Below the pieces are notes generated by a model. The model did not search any database and had not been told where the DNA came from. It saw only the letters and a program-made list of their open reading frames with translations. Positions 46,428 to 58,434 of a stretch of DNA of 64,000 nt are shown in pieces. Origin of the DNA: Takashimella koratensis (Eukaryota; Basidiomycota; Tremellomycetes; Trichosporonales; Tetragoniomycetaceae); the NCBI GenBank assembly GCA_003116875.1, contig BCKT01000004.1, positions 828,201 through 892,200 on the forward strand, in the 5' to 3' direction. A program made the translations under genes and the position numbers. Position 1 is the stretch's first letter. Each line of letters starts with the position of its first letter.

Positions 46428-49400
46428 ATGGTCAATGCCAGCCACCACTCGCCTCCTCTTCCCTCATTCTCCTCCTCGACGGCGTCCACATCAGCCGTCG
46501 CACCTCCTGCTCTACCTTCTCCCCACCTCCCACCTCATCAAGAACCATTACAGGGCTACCCTCATAAGCCCGTATCATCCCAGCAACCCCCTTTTCCACT
46601 CTCCTCCAACCGGTCACCTTCGTTTCAGCCCCAGACCAACTTTATCACCCAGCTCCCGCAACGAACCGTTCGCCGCTCTCAGGTTCCACCACCCATCAAC
46701 ACCGGTTCAGGACCGAGTAACGCTCGCCCTACCGCTGCTACTGCCCAGCCGGCAGTCTCCGGCCCCTCTCGCGGTGCAGCTACCTCCCGAACAGCCCGAC
46801 CGGGTCCCACCTCAGCCGAAGCCTACGCCGCCACCCATGGAGCACTGACGTCCCGCCGCGGCGACCCCCCAGTCCAGGGCTTCCAAGGATCCCAGGCGCA
46901 TGCGATGAATCAGGCGAATGGGACGAAAGAGAAGGGAGGGAAACCAATCTTTGAATGGATCTCACGCAAACTCGGAGCAAGGCGGATGACACTTGGCGAA
47001 CTCTCGCCAAGAGGGATGAGCGGGATGGTCCCTCGCCGAGTAGCGGGAACGGGTGATCGGCGCAACTTTGGAACGACAACAAATGGGACAGGGAGTGGGA
47101 TCGTGCTTGGACATGTGGGGAGGGGGAGGAGAGGGAACGGCGATGGTGTCGAAGCGGCGCAGAATCATGAAGTGATGGATGATCAAGACGATGGATACGA
47201 CGATAACGAAGGTGACAGGCGTGTATCTTACCCGGCCTCTCGATCCGAATCCCAATCTCAGTCCCACTCGTATCGCTCTCATTCGTTCTCCTACGACCGG
47301 CGAGATTTCCAAACCAACGTACCTCACCCAAATAACCCTTACCCTTCACTCCCTATCTCCCTGGCTAGGCGATACGCCGAGACCGTGGACACCGAGTCGC
47401 GCGCGCCGTCGACGGGCTGGTTCTCACGGTCCCGAACACCGTCGTTACGTTCCGTCTCGCCGTCGTTTGTGTCCCGCCCGCGGATATCGATAGCCGGTGA
47501 TAGCGCAACGGGAGATGGGATGAGTCGTATGAGTAGAATTGGGAGGGACGGGGATGAAGACGGGGATGAGGACGAAGAGATCGATGGGGATGGAAGTAGT
47601 CGGTTAGGTGGGTTGGCGGATGATAATGCGAGCATGAGACCATTGCCGCCTTCTCACCCTGCATCACCGACACCCTCCGCATCAATCTTGTCGAGATCGG
47701 TTTCCGCCTCCCTCCTCGCTCCAGGAGCACACAACCAGTCGCCGTACTTCCCTCTTGGTGGAAGAGACGCACGGTCGTCCTCTGCCGCCCCGTCGTCTGT
47801 TTCCTCGGAAGTCGGGTCGGACAGGGGTCCAGGCTCTGACGTAGGCGAGGACCGCGCGGTGGCTCTGGGTGCGGAAGGCAGGAGCGGGAGTGATATCGGG
47901 CCTGCGCTGGCGGTAGTGAGTCGAAGCGGGAGCACGGGTATCCCTAGTCCCAATGGAGGCGGGAAGCGCGCGCGTGGACTCGAAGGCGGGCGAGATGACG
48001 AGACGATCGAGATGGATAAATCGGGTCAAAGCTCGGGACCAGGGTCGATCGCTTCCACCAAACCGACCACAGTCCGGAGTTCCGACTCGGTCCACCCTGC
48101 GCATATCGCCGTCGCTCCACCGCCTCAGCCAACCCAACATCAACCAAATCACGGAGCGACGCTCTCGCCTGCCTTCCTCGGACCGGGACCGAGTCCTGGC
48201 TCAGGGTCGAGCAGCGACTCGAACCCCGCCAGCCCGGAAGGTCCGTCCCTCCTTCCTACGCCAAGCACGTCACCGTTCTCTCTCGCTCCACTCATCTCGT
48301 CCTCGTCTCCTCAGCCAGCATACAATCACGCCCTTCCAGGCAACCACCAGCGATACTCACCTCCTTCCTTCCCGCCTGCCTCGGCATCATCCTCGTCGGC
48401 TCCACCGTCTCCAGGCGGAGACCCACACGCGGGTCCTACATCCCACTCCCTCTCTTCGGCAACACATTACCAGGCGCCCAAGCACACCCTACACCACCCG
48501 GCTGACAACCCGCTCCCTTCTCTCCCGCCTGGACCTAACGCGTCGACACAGACCCTCGCGTCGAGCACGTTTGGGCGCAAAGGGTCGACGGGAACGCCCG
48601 GGCCGGCGTCAATCAGGCTCAGAGATGCGATCAACCTCCCGTCTTCGCCGATCCCGAGGCCGATGAGCCAGGGCCAGATGAGCGCAGGCAGTGCTACCGG
48701 TGGGAATCTCATCGGTGGGATCACAGGAGCAGTTCCGATGATCGTTGGTACCGGACCAATGGGGACGCCGACGATGCCTGCTGCCGCGGGACCGAGCGTA
48801 CTGGGCCAGAGCCCCATCCAGCCGACACCGAGTATCGTATGGGCCGACCAGGAACGCGACCGCGATAGAGAGAAAGAGACGAAAGAGGTTCCAACGACTC
48901 GAACTGATCGGGATAGGCCGGGTTCGACGTACGATTACGCCCCCTCGACACATATGAGCGTGATGAGTATGCGTACGGGCGGATGGAGTATCGGGGCTTC
49001 GTATCAGCGCGCAGACGAGGATGCATCCGTCCGTGCGGTCAGGAGGAGGGGATCATGGGAGTCGGGAGAGAGTAGATTCTCGTGGCGTCCCGGAGCCGGA
49101 GGCGGTGGTGGTGGTGGTGGTGGTGGTGGTGGTGGTGGTGGTGGTGGTGGTGGTGGTGGTGGTGGTGTGAGTGTATCTTCGCCTAATGGACCAGGAGCAG
49201 GTACAGCCACACCGTCCGCGGCTGTCCCGTTACCTATCGGAGGTGGAGGTCTCGGCGAGAGGTACGGGACGAGCTACGGTGCAGCCAACGGGCTCAGTGG
49301 GAGCTTCAATAATCAAGTCTTACACCACCGTGCGTCGTCCCTTGGTGGCGGCGGAGGGGTGGGAGGGGAAGAGAGCACGCCGAGAGATAGCGTGTATACG

Positions 49401-49574
49401 AGGGATAGTTTTTGGACGGCTTTAGGTGGGAGTGATGGAGGGAGTATCAGAGGCGTAGGAGGTGGAGTAGGGCAGGAGGATGGAATTGGAATGGGAAGTG
49501 GGACTGGGAGTGGGAATGTGAGTGGAGAGAGGACACCAGGGTCAGCGTCGACGGGGATGGCGATTGTGGCGTGA
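46428..49574 (+). CDS. intronless low-complexity orphan protein
   Basis: A single 1048-residue frame from ATG 46428 (context ATCACCATGG) to TGA 49574. The protein is rich in S, P, G and R and mostly disordered. The one stretch that looks ordered and conserved is near residues 168-200 (GGKPIFEWISRKLGARRMTL, then GELSPRGM). SR/SP clusters (YRSHSFSYDRR; STGWFSRSRTPSLRSVSPSF) suggest many kinase sites. A pure run of 23 glycines lies near residues 893-915. No signal peptide or membrane segment is visible. I do not recognise a family. It is unusual in this window for having no intron despite 3.1 kb of coding sequence. A signalling scaffold or cortical protein is possible, but that is only a guess from composition. 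Confidence 0.75.
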   Translation: MVNASHHSPPLPSFSSSTASTSAVAPPALPSPHLPPHQEPLQGYPHKPVSSQQPPFPLSSNRSPSFQPQTNFITQLPQRTVRRSQVPPPINTGSGPSNARPTAATAQPAVSGPSRGAATSRTARPGPTSAEAYAATHGALTSRRGDPPVQGFQGSQAHAMNQANGTKEKGGKPIFEWISRKLGARRMTLGELSPRGMSGMVPRRVAGTGDRRNFGTTTNGTGSGIVLGHVGRGRRGNGDGVEAAQNHEVMDDQDDGYDDNEGDRRVSYPASRSESQSQSHSYRSHSFSYDRRDFQTNVPHPNNPYPSLPISLARRYAETVDTESRAPSTGWFSRSRTPSLRSVSPSFVSRPRISIAGDSATGDGMSRMSRIGRDGDEDGDEDEEIDGDGSSRLGGLADDNASMRPLPPSHPASPTPSASILSRSVSASLLAPGAHNQSPYFPLGGRDARSSSAAPSSVSSEVGSDRGPGSDVGEDRAVALGAEGRSGSDIGPALAVVSRSGSTGIPSPNGGGKRARGLEGGRDDETIEMDKSGQSSGPGSIASTKPTTVRSSDSVHPAHIAVAPPPQPTQHQPNHGATLSPAFLGPGPSPGSGSSSDSNPASPEGPSLLPTPSTSPFSLAPLISSSSPQPAYNHALPGNHQRYSPPSFPPASASSSSAPPSPGGDPHAGPTSHSLSSATHYQAPKHTLHHPADNPLPSLPPGPNASTQTLASSTFGRKGSTGTPGPASIRLRDAINLPSSPIPRPMSQGQMSAGSATGGNLIGGITGAVPMIVGTGPMGTPTMPAAAGPSVLGQSPIQPTPSIVWADQERDRDREKETKEVPTTRTDRDRPGSTYDYAPSTHMSVMSMRTGGWSIGASYQRADEDASVRAVRRRGSWESGESRFSWRPGAGGGGGGGGGGGGGGGGGGGGGGGVSVSSPNGPGAGTATPSAAVPLPIGGGGLGERYGTSYGAANGLSGSFNNQVLHHRASSLGGGGGVGGEESTPRDSVYTRDSFWTALGGSDGGSIRGVGGGVGQEDGIGMGSGTGSGNVSGERTPGSASTGMAIVA
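49104..49166 (+). repeat. (GGT)21 coding microsatellite, polyglycine
   Basis: Twenty-one uninterrupted GGT codons inside the orphan gene. With the preceding GGA and GGC this gives 23 glycines in a row. The purity of the repeat suggests recent replication slippage and likely length variation between strains. Confidence 0.95.
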
Positions 49575-50051
49575 TGAGCAGGCGGCGAGATATGCCGGGC
49601 AAGAGGACAGCGAGCTGAATAGGGGAGAGTACAGAGCGAGGGAAAGCGTAAAGCATATGGAGTTAGGCGGAGTGTACCACCACATTGAGGATTTTCGACC
49701 CCTCGCAGTAGGCTTGGATAATCGTTCCTCTGTACTTGCACCTGTACATCAACAACCAACAACCACCATCCGAAGCACAGCAATCAGGAGGCTGTGAAGT
49801 GATACCAAGCCGAAACCTGGCGATCGATTGTACCATTGTCTAGAAAGACAAGAGAAGAAAGAAAGGGAGACATGTATACATTTGTAGTTTTATCCTTGTT
49901 GTTTGATCAAAGAAAACAACCTATTCGTCACTGTGCTTCATCACAAAGGGATTTGTCTCTTCTCCATCTGCATCACCAGATCTCTCCCTCCGTTACTCCC
50001 CCGACCTCCCACTTCTTCTCTCAAATCCACATCATCCCCCCTGCAACCACT
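49575..50051. other. convergent intergenic region
   Basis: 477 bases between the orphan and DPM1 stop codons, holding both 3' UTRs. No coding frame or RNA gene seen. Confidence 0.5.
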
Positions 50052-52175
<2,124 letters not shown>

Positions 52176-53964
52176 TTATCCAGAGGCAGCACCTACCACC
52201 CTCCTCCCATCTGCACCTATCCCCTGCTGCGCCAAACTCTTCCCCTTCTTCGCTCTCCTCCTCCTCCCATCCTCTCCCTCCTTTACGACCTCGAACACTT
52301 GTTTCTCCAGATACACCCAAACCTTTCCTTCCCCCTCTCCTCCACTCCCACTCCCATTCCCACCATCCCCCGCACAAACACCGACACCGCCACTTGCCGC
52401 TTTCTTCTCCTTCCTAAAGTTCCCCCACGGCCTGTCGTTCTCTTGCCTCCACCCGACCTCCTTGCTGAGCTCCTTGTCCACCCGTTTAGGCTCAAGCGGA
52501 ACGGGTCGGGGCCTAGCCACAATCGTTTCGTCTACAACCGGATGACCCTCATTTTCCGATTCGTCCGGAGTAGCCACGGGGACAGTGGTATATGTCGTCG
52601 TCGTGATCGTCGCCCTTCCTTTCCCCTTCCCTCCCGCGTTCTTCCCGCTCCCAATCGTCAACACCCGCCTCCCCGGTGCCGCTTGTTGTGGGGCCGGGGT
52701 CGGGTGTCCACCTGGGAGAGAAGGGAACGCTCCTCCCCCAGCCTGAGCAGCGAGGCGTTCAAGGCGTAGTCGTTCTCGTTCTTCCCGTTTCGATTGCTCA
52801 AGCGCGACTTGCGCTGCGACCTCGTCTTCGAGCCGCATGATGAGCCGCGCGAGACCCGAGGCGGTGTAGAGCCGAGCTTGACACGAAGGACAGGGACCGT
52901 CGGTTGGCTGAAGAGCGCAGAGGATGAGGCCACACGAGGCGCAAGCGGGAGTGTAGCGCGAGAGCTCGTGGTTGCGCGCTGATCGAGTATTCGGAGGGAA
53001 GACCATGGAATAGGAGATGCCGAGATGGTGGATGCGAGGTGATATCGTCAGCAAAGCTTTGACCAATCCAGCTTCTTGTACTCACCCTGACAGAAACAAG
53101 GCGTCTCAACCTCCTCCAGCTTCCCACCCGCCTGCACCTCTCTCAACCTCTGTACCATCCCTTCCAGCCTTATCGTTTCTTTACTCTTGGGTGCGTCCCA
53201 AATCTTCTCCTCCTCCCTCTTTTTCCCTCTTCCGCTCCCACCGGCCTCCCCTGCCGCATGTCCATGGTGTCTCGGCTTAGCTTCGTGGATCGTCAATGCC
53301 CCTCCTGAGCGAGGAGTCACTGTCCCCGACCCTCCACGGGAATTCGGGCCTGATCCTGAAGCAGAGGTAGAACCGAACGCGGAACCAGAGAGCGCAGGGG
53401 ATTTTTGGTAAACTCGCCCACCGGGACCAAAGGCTGCGTTCACGCTAGAGAGGTTTAAGCCCGGTGGGGGCTGGGAGTGCTTGGAAGAGGTGGGTTTGGG
53501 CTTTCGAGGAGCGTCGGAAGGGGTGGAAGAGATGGTTTGGGATTTGGGTGTAGCAGAGGCGGGAAGAGGAGTAGGAGGCGCCAGGGAAGGGAAGCGGAGA
53601 GAGACGTAGCGCTCGGTGAAAGCGCGAGCCGAAGGTGCCGATCCGAGAAAGTCCTGTGCACTGAGTCAGGCAGTACAAACAGGATGGTATGGGAAGAGTG
53701 TGGGATCACGGAAGCGTAGTGACCAGCTTACTTGGAGGTGCCCCTTGAGCCGGACTTGGCTGGTGTACCCTTCGAGGTCGGGTATGATCACCTGCTTCAC
53801 GGTCTCCTCGTCTGTGTACGTCGAAGAGATTGAGAGTGAATGAGAACAATAACGTCAGCACAGTAGTGGTTGCCATAGCCGTGCGAGGGAGCAGGGAGGT
53901 AGAACCCACCAAGACCCAAGATGTTCTGGAGGTCTTTAGAGACCCAAGCGGGCGGAGTCGGCAT
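52176..53964 (-). CDS. TRIP4/ASC-1 homologue, Rqt4-like ribosome quality-control factor
   Basis: Four exons (53964-53910, 53811-53732, 53653-53086, 52978-52176) give 501 residues. The C2HC5 zinc finger is split by the last intron and rejoins exactly: ETPCFCQARNHELSRYTPAC, then ASCGLILCALQ and GPCPSCQARL, at about residues 230-280. The N-terminus (PAWVSKDLQNILGLDDETVK) with VRLKGHLQDFLGSAPSARAF resembles the N-terminal CUE-like helices of yeast Rqt4. Known role: TRIP4 (human ASC complex) and Rqt4 (yeast RQT complex) bind ubiquitinated collided ribosomes and help the Slh1/ASCC3 helicase split them. The rest is disordered, with a basic coiled coil after the finger. No ASCH domain is visible at the C-terminus, as in yeast and unlike human TRIP4. 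Confidence 0.88.
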
Positions 53965-54286
53965 CCTCGCTGAGATCAATCGGTGTCGTGTACTGTGATG
54001 TAGTCCAGGCGAGATACGAAGTAATGTAGAGGTTGAGAATGAGAGGTATATGGAGGATGTTGAGGATGTTGAAACCAGATGCAGTATTCCGAGTTGAAAT
54101 CGATTCCAGGCGTCGACGACTGGACTGCAACTTCGGTTCCGAACTTTTGCCGTTCTCAATGGAGATTTCAGGTCAAAATTTGGATCAACATCGTCACTAT
54201 TTCCCCCATCCTCACCGTCTTCACTTTCACTGTCGTCTCCACCGTGACGATCCCCGTTATCCAATCTCCACCCACCTCGCGGCATC
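53965..54286. promoter_or_regulatory. short bidirectional promoter, RQT4-like / RPP1
   Basis: 322 bases separate the ATGs of two divergent genes, so both core promoters and 5' UTRs must fit here. No TATA box is evident. The assignment is from gene orientation only. Confidence 0.55.
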
Positions 54287-55946
54287 ATGTACTACGACCT
54301 CTTCGTACCCTTTCCTACACCCCAACTCGCATCCGACTCGATCGGGGGATCCAAGAAATCCAAAAACAAGGGGAAAGCCAAAACCTATGACCTAGTGTCT
54401 GCTGCGTCCCCTCTGCCCGCCTCGGACCTAGCTTCGTCGGTTGCTTCGTCAAGTAAGGATTGTTGGGCTGGGTTGAATGCGGGAGAGAAGAAAGATGTAG
54501 CGTCTCGAGTCGCGCTACAAGGTCATCGTAAGTCCTCGTACCATATGAAGCTGCGTTGTCAAGCATCCTTGGTCGACTTGGTTTAGTCGGACGCTGACAC
54601 GCTATCGGCTCTGTTAGTCGGATATGACGTCCTTGGTCTCACAGTTATCGTGAAGGAACCTACTGTGCAAGTCACGCCGTGTCCCTTTGGCTTTGGAGAA
54701 GGAAGCACGAGCGTCCCTTACCCCGAACTGGACCCGCGTTTCTCCACGCATCTCGGCTCGTCTTCCCCTTCAGCCTCGACCACGACTGCAACACTGGCAG
54801 GGAGAGCACACACGGGTACCGGTCGGAACCAGGCAGTCGCACCGAAACTTGTACAAGTGTCGAGGTATCACTATCGCCTGGACGATTCGAAGACACATCC
54901 ATTTGTACGTTGCATTCATCTCCGTCACTCTTGTTGTCTCAATTGTTCCCCTCACGTCCTTGAAGCCGTTGATAACTCTTCTTCCTTGCTTATTAAGACG
55001 GCGTCCAATGCCAACGCCCTGCGCGCATACGACCTCTTGAGTGTTAGCGTGTCCAGTGAGCGTTCGCTGCAAATCGCTAGTTCCGACCTGGCCATGCCAG
55101 GTCCAAACCAGGTGAGCACCGTCCCTCTTCCTCCTACCGAGAGACGCATAACACGAGAGCTGGAGGTGGTCGCGCTGACACTTTATATGCACGTAAATAG
55201 GTCTCAATCATCACGCTGCCGCTCCATGAACGGGCGTTCCATTTCCGACTCAACAGGAAACAAATCAAACAAGCAATCCGTAACGGCGTCGTTGTGAGTT
55301 TCATCACGAGCTTCAACCTCGCACGTCACAAATAGCTAGCTGACATAGTCATCAGTTCGAGATTCTTTATGGTGCTGGTCTCTTCCCATCTTCTTCGGTC
55401 CCACCTGACGTGGCCCGTAAATATCGACAAAACTTCTTATCCAACGCTCGGGAAGTGGTACGGATCACAGGTGGTCGAGGGATCATTTTCTCTTCTGGAC
55501 CAGGGGGAAGTCTTGAATCGTCTCGAGGTCCGCAAGATGTGGTGAATCTGTACGTTGAGGCTCAGGGAATAGGGGAAAGACAATTGACTGACTGATTTGG
55601 ATTGGTAGAGGAACTATCCTTGGTTTGCCCGCAAACTTGGCAAAAGACGCGGTATCTTTAACCCCCAAAGCTGTCATCCTTCGAGCCCGTGAGTGATTCA
55701 TGCCTTGGGTTTCTTACATTTTCATACTCTTCTGGAGGTGAAGCTGACGACACCCTGATGTTCTCTGGAACAGAGTCGAGAAGAACGTACAAGGCTATCT
55801 TATCAGCACCGAGGATGGTCTCATCAGACGCCGACAAGGCCGCCGCAGCCGTCACAGTCGACGCTGTCGAAGCGGAAGGGAAGAAGCGAGCCAACGGCGA
55901 CGACAAGGACGCGTTGGCGAAGGGCAATAAGAAGGTCAGAACATGA
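54287..55946 (+). CDS. RPP1: RNase P/MRP protein subunit Rpp1 (Rpp30 family)
   Basis: Seven exons (54287-54527, 54618-54904, 54998-55111, 55201-55293, 55356-55549, 55609-55688, 55774-55946) give 393 residues. Family features: MYYDLFVPFP at the start, LGYDVLGLTVIV, SRYHYRLDDS, then DLLSVSVSSERSLQIAS, VSIITLPLHERAFHFRLNRK, FEILYGAGLFP and YRQNFLSNAREVVRITGGRG followed by IIFSSG. This is the TIM-barrel-like Rpp30/Rpp1 fold. Known role: protein subunit of nuclear RNase P and RNase MRP, for tRNA 5' maturation and rRNA processing. Two insertions make it longer than yeast Rpp1 (293): a lysine/serine-rich loop near residue 30 and a serine/threonine loop near residue 120. The tail is basic and may be a nuclear localisation signal (NKKVRT). 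Confidence 0.92.
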
Positions 55947-56246
55947 GTTGGGTTAGATGCTATAGCTACGACTCCGAGCTGGAGATGTGCAGTGATGAAG
56001 CGATCCATGCTTGTTACTTTCACGAACGGAATTGACGTGGTTTTTGACAAAACAAAAATAATGTATATCTACAGATTGACAGCGTTGGCTGTCGTCTTCC
56101 CCTTTGCTCTCGTTCTCCATCTCATATTCAAACCGACCTGTCAATTGTCTGTCGGTCCAGATACCAGCTTGGTTGACCTCAAATCTCCCTCCAACCTAAT
56201 TGTCTACCGCTTCTCAATCCAATCTACGCCCCCCTGCACCGCTGCC

Positions 56247-57599
56247 TTAGACGATCGCCTCGAGCTGCTGGGCGAGGTCGATCGCGGGCTTGATCATGTT
56301 CTCCATTGGGACACCACGACGAACTCCTTTACCCTCAAGAACGTCAAGTTTCAGGCGAGACGGGTCACGCGACGCAGCTGCGGCGAGGGCGATATCGGCA
56401 ATAGGCGAGTTGGGGAAGGTGTATGTCGAAGTAGACGGTTGGAGGTCCCATCCGCGCTGAACACGGGTTAGTCCCAGGACGGAAAAAAGAGAATGGCAAG
56501 ATGCAAATGAAAGGCAGAAGGGAAGATATTGAGCGAGACGGGATGGGATGGAAAGAATAGCGGGGTGAACCGGTGACTCACTTTGGTAGCAAACTCGGTC
56601 AGTTGAGCGGTCTCAGTAGGCTGGAAGAAGAGCAAGCTCGCGGCGTTTTGCTTGGGCAAGGACGGGTACGAGGTCTCGATCGTGAGCGCTATTTGTTCGC
56701 TGCAAGTTGGAAGGTCGGTTGATTAGCATGGATCTGAGCAAGCGTAAAATATGAATAAGGGCAGGAGATGGCGTTCGAAAGAGCAGACTTACCGGATGGT
56801 GCTCATGAGTCGCTCGAGAAGAACAGTGTACTCTTCCCGAGGCACTCGTTCCCGCGCTCGGTATATCTTGTTGTACGCTCCCTCCATCATCCATCGTTCA
56901 CTGGAGAGCGTCAGCTCAGGTTGCCCCTCCCGCGTGCGGCCCTGCGTCTCCTTGTGTCCAGTCCCCTAGCAACTCACAGGTCAACAGGCCAGCGGATAAA
57001 CACGTCCCCGAGATCAGACACATCGAGCGCCTCCACCGTCATGTGGAACTGCGAATACTGCCCCTCACTGAGCATCGCAAGCAGCTGGAGCCCAACAATG
57101 ATCGGTCGGTTCGGGGAAGGGTTGAGCACGGTGTGCAGGTTAGAGTAAAAAGGCTGGAGAGCGAGGTTGTATTGCTTGTACGATTGAAAGTCGTGGATGC
57201 GCAACGAGTGGAACGTGGCTAGCTCGAGGATGGAGCCTGAAAAGGGTAAGATGGTTGGCGAGTTTGGGGAGGTGGTAAAGAGGTGAGAGCAGGGTGGACT
57301 CACGAGCAGCGAGGAGGTCGGCAGGTTTAGCGTCGGGAGGAGCAAAATACAGTCCAGTCTCTGCGAGCTTGACCTGATGAAGTCAGTATTGGTTGACCGA
57401 TTGCGGCAAGGCTGTCATGTGAGAGGGGGTGGGCAGAGCAAGCAGTAGCCTGGCCGGAATCCCAACTGACCTTGAGAGCCTTGAAACGCTTAGTGAGGTC
57501 GGTGGCAGCTGCCGACGACGACGAGGCCGAGAAGAGCTTCTGCACCTCTGCGAGGGAGCTTTGCCATTCTTGCGACGAAGAGGAAGCTGCAGCAGGCAT
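56247..57599 (-). CDS. RPN12: 26S proteasome regulatory particle subunit Rpn12 (PSMD8)
   Basis: Six exons (57599-57471, 57373-57304, 57236-56978, 56900-56793, 56699-56582, 56456-56247) encode 297 residues. Early helices (EVQKLFSASSS; LTKRFKALKVKLAETGLYF) are followed by ILELATFHSLRIHDFQSYKQ, LQLLAMLSEGQYSQFHMTVE, DVFIRWPVDLERWMMEGAYN and, in the PCI/winged-helix part, REQIALTIETSYPSLPKQNA and LPK...FF. This is the Rpn12 pattern, including the (R)xP(V/I)xLEx(W/Y)xMEGxYxKI block. Known role: a lid subunit whose incorporation completes lid assembly and lets the lid dock to the base. The length is close to yeast (274) and human (about 290-350). The gene is divergent from the G3BP-like gene. Confidence 0.93.
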
Positions 57600-58434
57600 G
57601 GCGGTGGGTTGGGGTGAGAAGGTGGTGAGGTGCGGCGGTGGTGGGTGGAGGATGTGGTGGTGGTGGTGGTGGTGGTGAAATGAGCGACGGTGACGGTGAT
57701 GCAACGACGCGTGGTTGTCTGACAGAGAGTGTGTGTGTGTGTGTGTGTGTCTCTCAGCGTCTGACACACCACACAGCATAACGCCGAGATTAGCATTACA
57801 ACGCCGGCCCTCCATTACGATTGATTGTGCATTGCATTACACACCCACTAGGAGCGGGATCAAATCGTGTCAAATGCTAATGCCACAGCGTCATCCTCTG
57901 CCAGGCTCCGTTTTTTTTCTCGTCGTTTCTCGTCTCTTTTTTTCCACCAACCATCCATCCATCCTCACCTCACCACCACCCACCTCACTCCCCTCATCGC
58001 CTGCTGCATATCGCACTCACCCGACTCACTCATAGTCACCCCCACACCCCGCCTCTGTCTCTGCTGGACCACTAGTATCCCCCAGATCAACGCTCTCGAG
58101 CAAAACCTTGCGTAACCCAAAAAGCACAAAGAAAGAGTATAGTTCGTTGGTCGTCTGCCTGCGTCTGTAGATTCATTCACCCGCCCATCGTCTATAACCG
58201 CAACCCTTTTCTCTCTTTCATTTTGACTTTGATTCAACCGCCTCGTCTGTCGTCTCGACCACAGCTCCGTCATCTCCTGTAACAAGTGAGTGCAACGTCC
58301 ACCCAACATCAAAGCGTCACCGTCGGTGCAAGTGTTGACTCGGACGCTGACTCTACATCGGGGAAAAGATCCAGCAACTTCTTGCTTTGCAACCCCTTCC
58401 CACCACATCGCGACCCACTCCTTTCCCCCCCGCC
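57600..58434. other. divergent promoter between RPN12 and the G3BP-like gene
   Basis: 835 bases with a (TGG)n patch at about 57,654-57,677 close to the RPN12 ATG and the (GT)n run listed separately. The G3BP-like side (58,260-58,434) may hold an intron in the 5' UTR (a GTGAGTG donor at about 58,288). No coding frame supported. Confidence 0.5.
57729..57750. repeat. (GT)11 microsatellite
   Basis: Eleven GT units about 130 bases upstream of the RPN12 start, inside the divergent promoter. Alternating purine-pyrimidine runs of this type can adopt Z-DNA. Confidence 0.93.

Noticed and set aside
47179..49425. Frames of 84-237 codons on both strands within the orphan gene
   Set aside because: Shadows of a Ser/Pro/Gly/Arg-rich coding region; they carry no motifs and no splice signals connect them.
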